Source: Oscillospiraceae bacterium
GTDB taxonomy: Bacteria > Bacillota > Clostridia > Oscillospirales > Oscillospiraceae
Assembly: GCA_009786775.1 (NCBI GenBank)
Contig: WQRL01000091.1
Span: 1 to 6,885 of the forward strand
Length of the DNA stretch: 6,885 nucleotides
Direction: 5' to 3'
Below, piece by piece: positions 5,588 to 6,885 of the stretch (position 1 is the stretch's first letter; each line of letters begins with the position of its first letter). A program made the position numbers and the translations under genes. The notes under the pieces are model-generated. The model made no database searches and was not told where the DNA came from. It saw only the letters and a list, made by a program, of their open reading frames with translations.

Positions 5588-6448
5588 GTGAGAAAACATA
5601 AACTTACTAAGAGATTTATTTGCGCGGTGCTCGCAGCTATCTGCATGCTGAGCCTTACATCCCCGCTTGCTTTGGCGAGCACTGAGACCAGGGTATTTAT
5701 CGAAGGTTCTTTAATTATTCCTAGAGATGTACAGGGCAGGGTAGTAAATCCCATAATTGTTGATGGCACGACATTTCTTCCAATAAGGGCAGTGGGGGAA
5801 GCCTTCGGCAGAGAGATTGAATGGGACGGAGCGCGGCAGGCAGTAATCGTAGGGACACCGCCCGCATCCATCCCTGCGCGCGGGGCGAATATAAGAGTTT
5901 TCATTGATGGCAGGCAGCTTACAGCGAGAGATGCCCAAGGCAGGGTTGTACATCCCATTATACGTGAGGGTACTACATTTCTTCCCTTGCGCGCAATTGG
6001 CGAAGCCTTCGGCAGAGAGGTTCACTGGGATGCGAGAAACCGAAGTGTATTCGTTGGGCGGGGTACACTTACAATCAGGGCAGGCAGCAATGAACACATA
6101 GTCACGATGGCAGACATTCTGGCACTGGAGCCGCGTGCTGTAACTCAGAGGCACAGAGATGAAATTAGAAACTTTACCGGAGTGCCTTTAGCAGCAGTGT
6201 TTGCGCGTGCAGGGGTCAATACTGCGGATATGCGCACTGTGACATTTAGCTCAGAGGATGGATTCTCAGCTGTAATAACCATCTCTGAGGCTCTTGACAG
6301 AAACAATAGCTTTATAGTGATAACACAAAATGGAAATCCACTGGGTACAATTGAAACAGGTGGGCGCGGGCCATTTATGAATGTGGTTTCGCTGGACATG
6401 TTCGCAAACCGGTCTGCCCGGTATCTTAATGAGATAGTGCTGTCTTGA
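5588..6448 (+). CDS. Secreted protein: two copper-amine-oxidase-N-like repeats plus a sulfite-oxidase-like domain
   Basis: A 286-residue protein with a signal peptide (basic MRKHKLTKR, then a hydrophobic stretch ending near LALAS, about residue 31). Two repeats of the copper-amine-oxidase N-terminal type (Pfam PF07833) follow at 35-89 and 103-157, each with GRVV-PII, GTTFLP-RA-GEAFGRE and a closing V-VG. In Firmicutes this module is a common cell-surface element and does not imply amine oxidase activity. Residues 160-286 repeat the cysteine-less molybdopterin-fold domain of the preceding gene: NFTGVPLAAVF, VTFSSEDGFSAV, NSFIVITQNGNPLG, GGRGPFMNVVSLD and ARYLNEIVL. Cysteines occur only in the signal peptide. 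Translation uses GTG 5588, with a perfect AGGAGG (5576-5581) that overlaps the previous stop codon, six bases upstream. It is likely a wall-associated ligand-binding partner of the transporter; this is inference. Confidence 0.78.
   Translation: MRKHKLTKRFICAVLAAICMLSLTSPLALASTETRVFIEGSLIIPRDVQGRVVNPIIVDGTTFLPIRAVGEAFGREIEWDGARQAVIVGTPPASIPARGANIRVFIDGRQLTARDAQGRVVHPIIREGTTFLPLRAIGEAFGREVHWDARNRSVFVGRGTLTIRAGSNEHIVTMADILALEPRAVTQRHRDEIRNFTGVPLAAVFARAGVNTADMRTVTFSSEDGFSAVITISEALDRNNSFIVITQNGNPLGTIETGGRGPFMNVVSLDMFANRSARYLNEIVLS
5690..5854 (+). repeat. Copper-amine-oxidase-N repeat, copy 1
   Basis: Encodes residues 35-89 of the secreted protein. It repeats with a 204-base (68-residue) period; the 18 bases at 5798-5815 (coding EAFGRE) are identical to those at 6002-6019, pointing to an internal duplication. 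Confidence 0.85.
5894..6058 (+). repeat. Copper-amine-oxidase-N repeat, copy 2
   Basis: Encodes residues 103-157 and aligns with copy 1 without gaps. Conserved positions include RVFI-G, RD-QGRVV-PII, GTTFLP-RA and GEAFGRE, followed by W-D. Differences are spread along the length, so the duplication is not recent. Confidence 0.85.
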
Positions 6449-6885
6449 CGGCAATAGAGGTGAAAAACCTCACCGTGTCATATGGTGAGTACGATGTGCT
6501 ACAGGACTTCTCCCTCAAAGTGGAAACAGGTGAAGCAGTCCTTCTGCGGGGGCCGTCAGGCTGCGGGAAATCGACGCTGCTCCACACGATATGCGGGCTT
6601 TTGCCGGGGGTAGTTGAGGCAGAATGCTCAGGTGAGGTGCTGGTTTTTGGAAAACCTGTGAAGTCCCTCAGTGCACAGGAGCGGGCCGGAAGCCTTGGAA
6701 TAGTGTTTCAAAATCCGGACACACAGCTTTTTTGCGACACTATAGAGGATGAAATAGCCTTCGGCCTTGAAAATCTATGCGTGCCCAGAGATGAGATGGC
6801 GGCGCGTATTGATGAGATGCTAAAACTTACTAACATGGAGAATCTAAGGTTTGCCTCGCCGTCGAAGCTGTCAGGCGGGCAGAAA
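6445..6885 (+). CDS. ECF-type ABC transporter ATP-binding protein, N-terminal part (3' end outside window)
   Basis: Cytoplasmic ATPase that would power the ECF importer. The first 147 residues are visible. Walker A is GPSGCGKST (36-44, Lys42), the Q-loop is VFQNPDTQLF (87-96, Gln89), and the signature LSGGQK lies at 142-147, exactly at the window edge. QNPDTQLF is the form typical of EcfA/CbiO-like ATPases. The start is most likely TTG 6445, which overlaps the preceding TGA stop (6446-6448) by four bases. An in-frame stop at 6430-6432 rules out an earlier start, and the next candidate (GTG 6460) would remove the conserved first strand. The overlap suggests translational coupling. It may be a single EcfA or the first half of a YkoD-like double ATPase; the window does not show which. 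Confidence 0.92.
   Translation, partial: MTAIEVKNLTVSYGEYDVLQDFSLKVETGEAVLLRGPSGCGKSTLLHTICGLLPGVVEAECSGEVLVFGKPVKSLSAQERAGSLGIVFQNPDTQLFCDTIEDEIAFGLENLCVPRDEMAARIDEMLKLTNMENLRFASPSKLSGGQK

Noticed and set aside
5711..6154. 147-residue minus-strand ORF
   Set aside because: Antisense to the copper-amine-oxidase-N repeats; its internal repeats simply mirror them.
1..6885. CRISPR arrays, insertion sequences or attachment sites
   Set aside because: No spaced direct-repeat array, transposase or terminal inverted repeats were seen; the only clear repeats are the in-gene protein duplications.

Overview
The window looks like chromosomal DNA of an anaerobic, selenium-using member of the Clostridia (Firmicutes). 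The evidence is strong AGGAGG-type ribosome binding sites, sigma-A-like promoters, a TGA codon read as selenocysteine in selD, a membrane pyrophosphatase, and copper-amine-oxidase-N-type surface domains. The genus cannot be named from this sequence.

Layout. (1) Positions 3-800, minus strand: the N-terminal 266 residues of a membrane ion-pumping pyrophosphatase (hppA), running off the left edge. (2) Positions 801-961: a divergent intergenic region with a good promoter in each direction. (3) Positions 962-1876, plus: a LysR-type regulator. (4) Positions 1893-2918, minus: selD, convergent with the LysR gene 16 bases away. Its true start lies upstream of an in-frame TGA at 2879-2877, which is followed by a SECIS-like hairpin, so this selenophosphate synthetase is itself a selenoprotein. 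(5) Positions 2919-3312: no protein gene. This stretch holds two divergent near-consensus promoters and a structured leader RNA of about 200 bases. (6) Positions 3313-6885, plus: a tightly packed operon running off the right edge. It encodes an ECF-transporter S component, a lipoprotein of the alkaline phosphatase/nucleotide pyrophosphatase superfamily, a membrane-anchored protein with a sulfite-oxidase-like fold domain, a secreted protein with two copper-amine-oxidase-N repeats plus a second copy of that domain, and an ECF-type ATPase. Gene spacings are 3, 6, 10 and -4 bases.

How they may work together. The LysR gene and selD form a plausible selenium-metabolism pair. The right-hand operon looks like an uptake system for a vitamin- or cofactor-like compound: an outward-facing phosphoesterase could trim a phosphorylated or dinucleotide form, the two cysteine-less molybdopterin-fold proteins could bind the product outside the membrane, and the S component with its ATPase would import it. 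The substrate is not established. The leader RNA has mutually exclusive pairings and an anti-Shine-Dalgarno segment, so it is a candidate riboswitch. If it proves to be a molybdenum/tungsten cofactor (Moco) RNA, the operon would be a candidate molybdopterin salvage system, which I regard as the most interesting hypothesis here.
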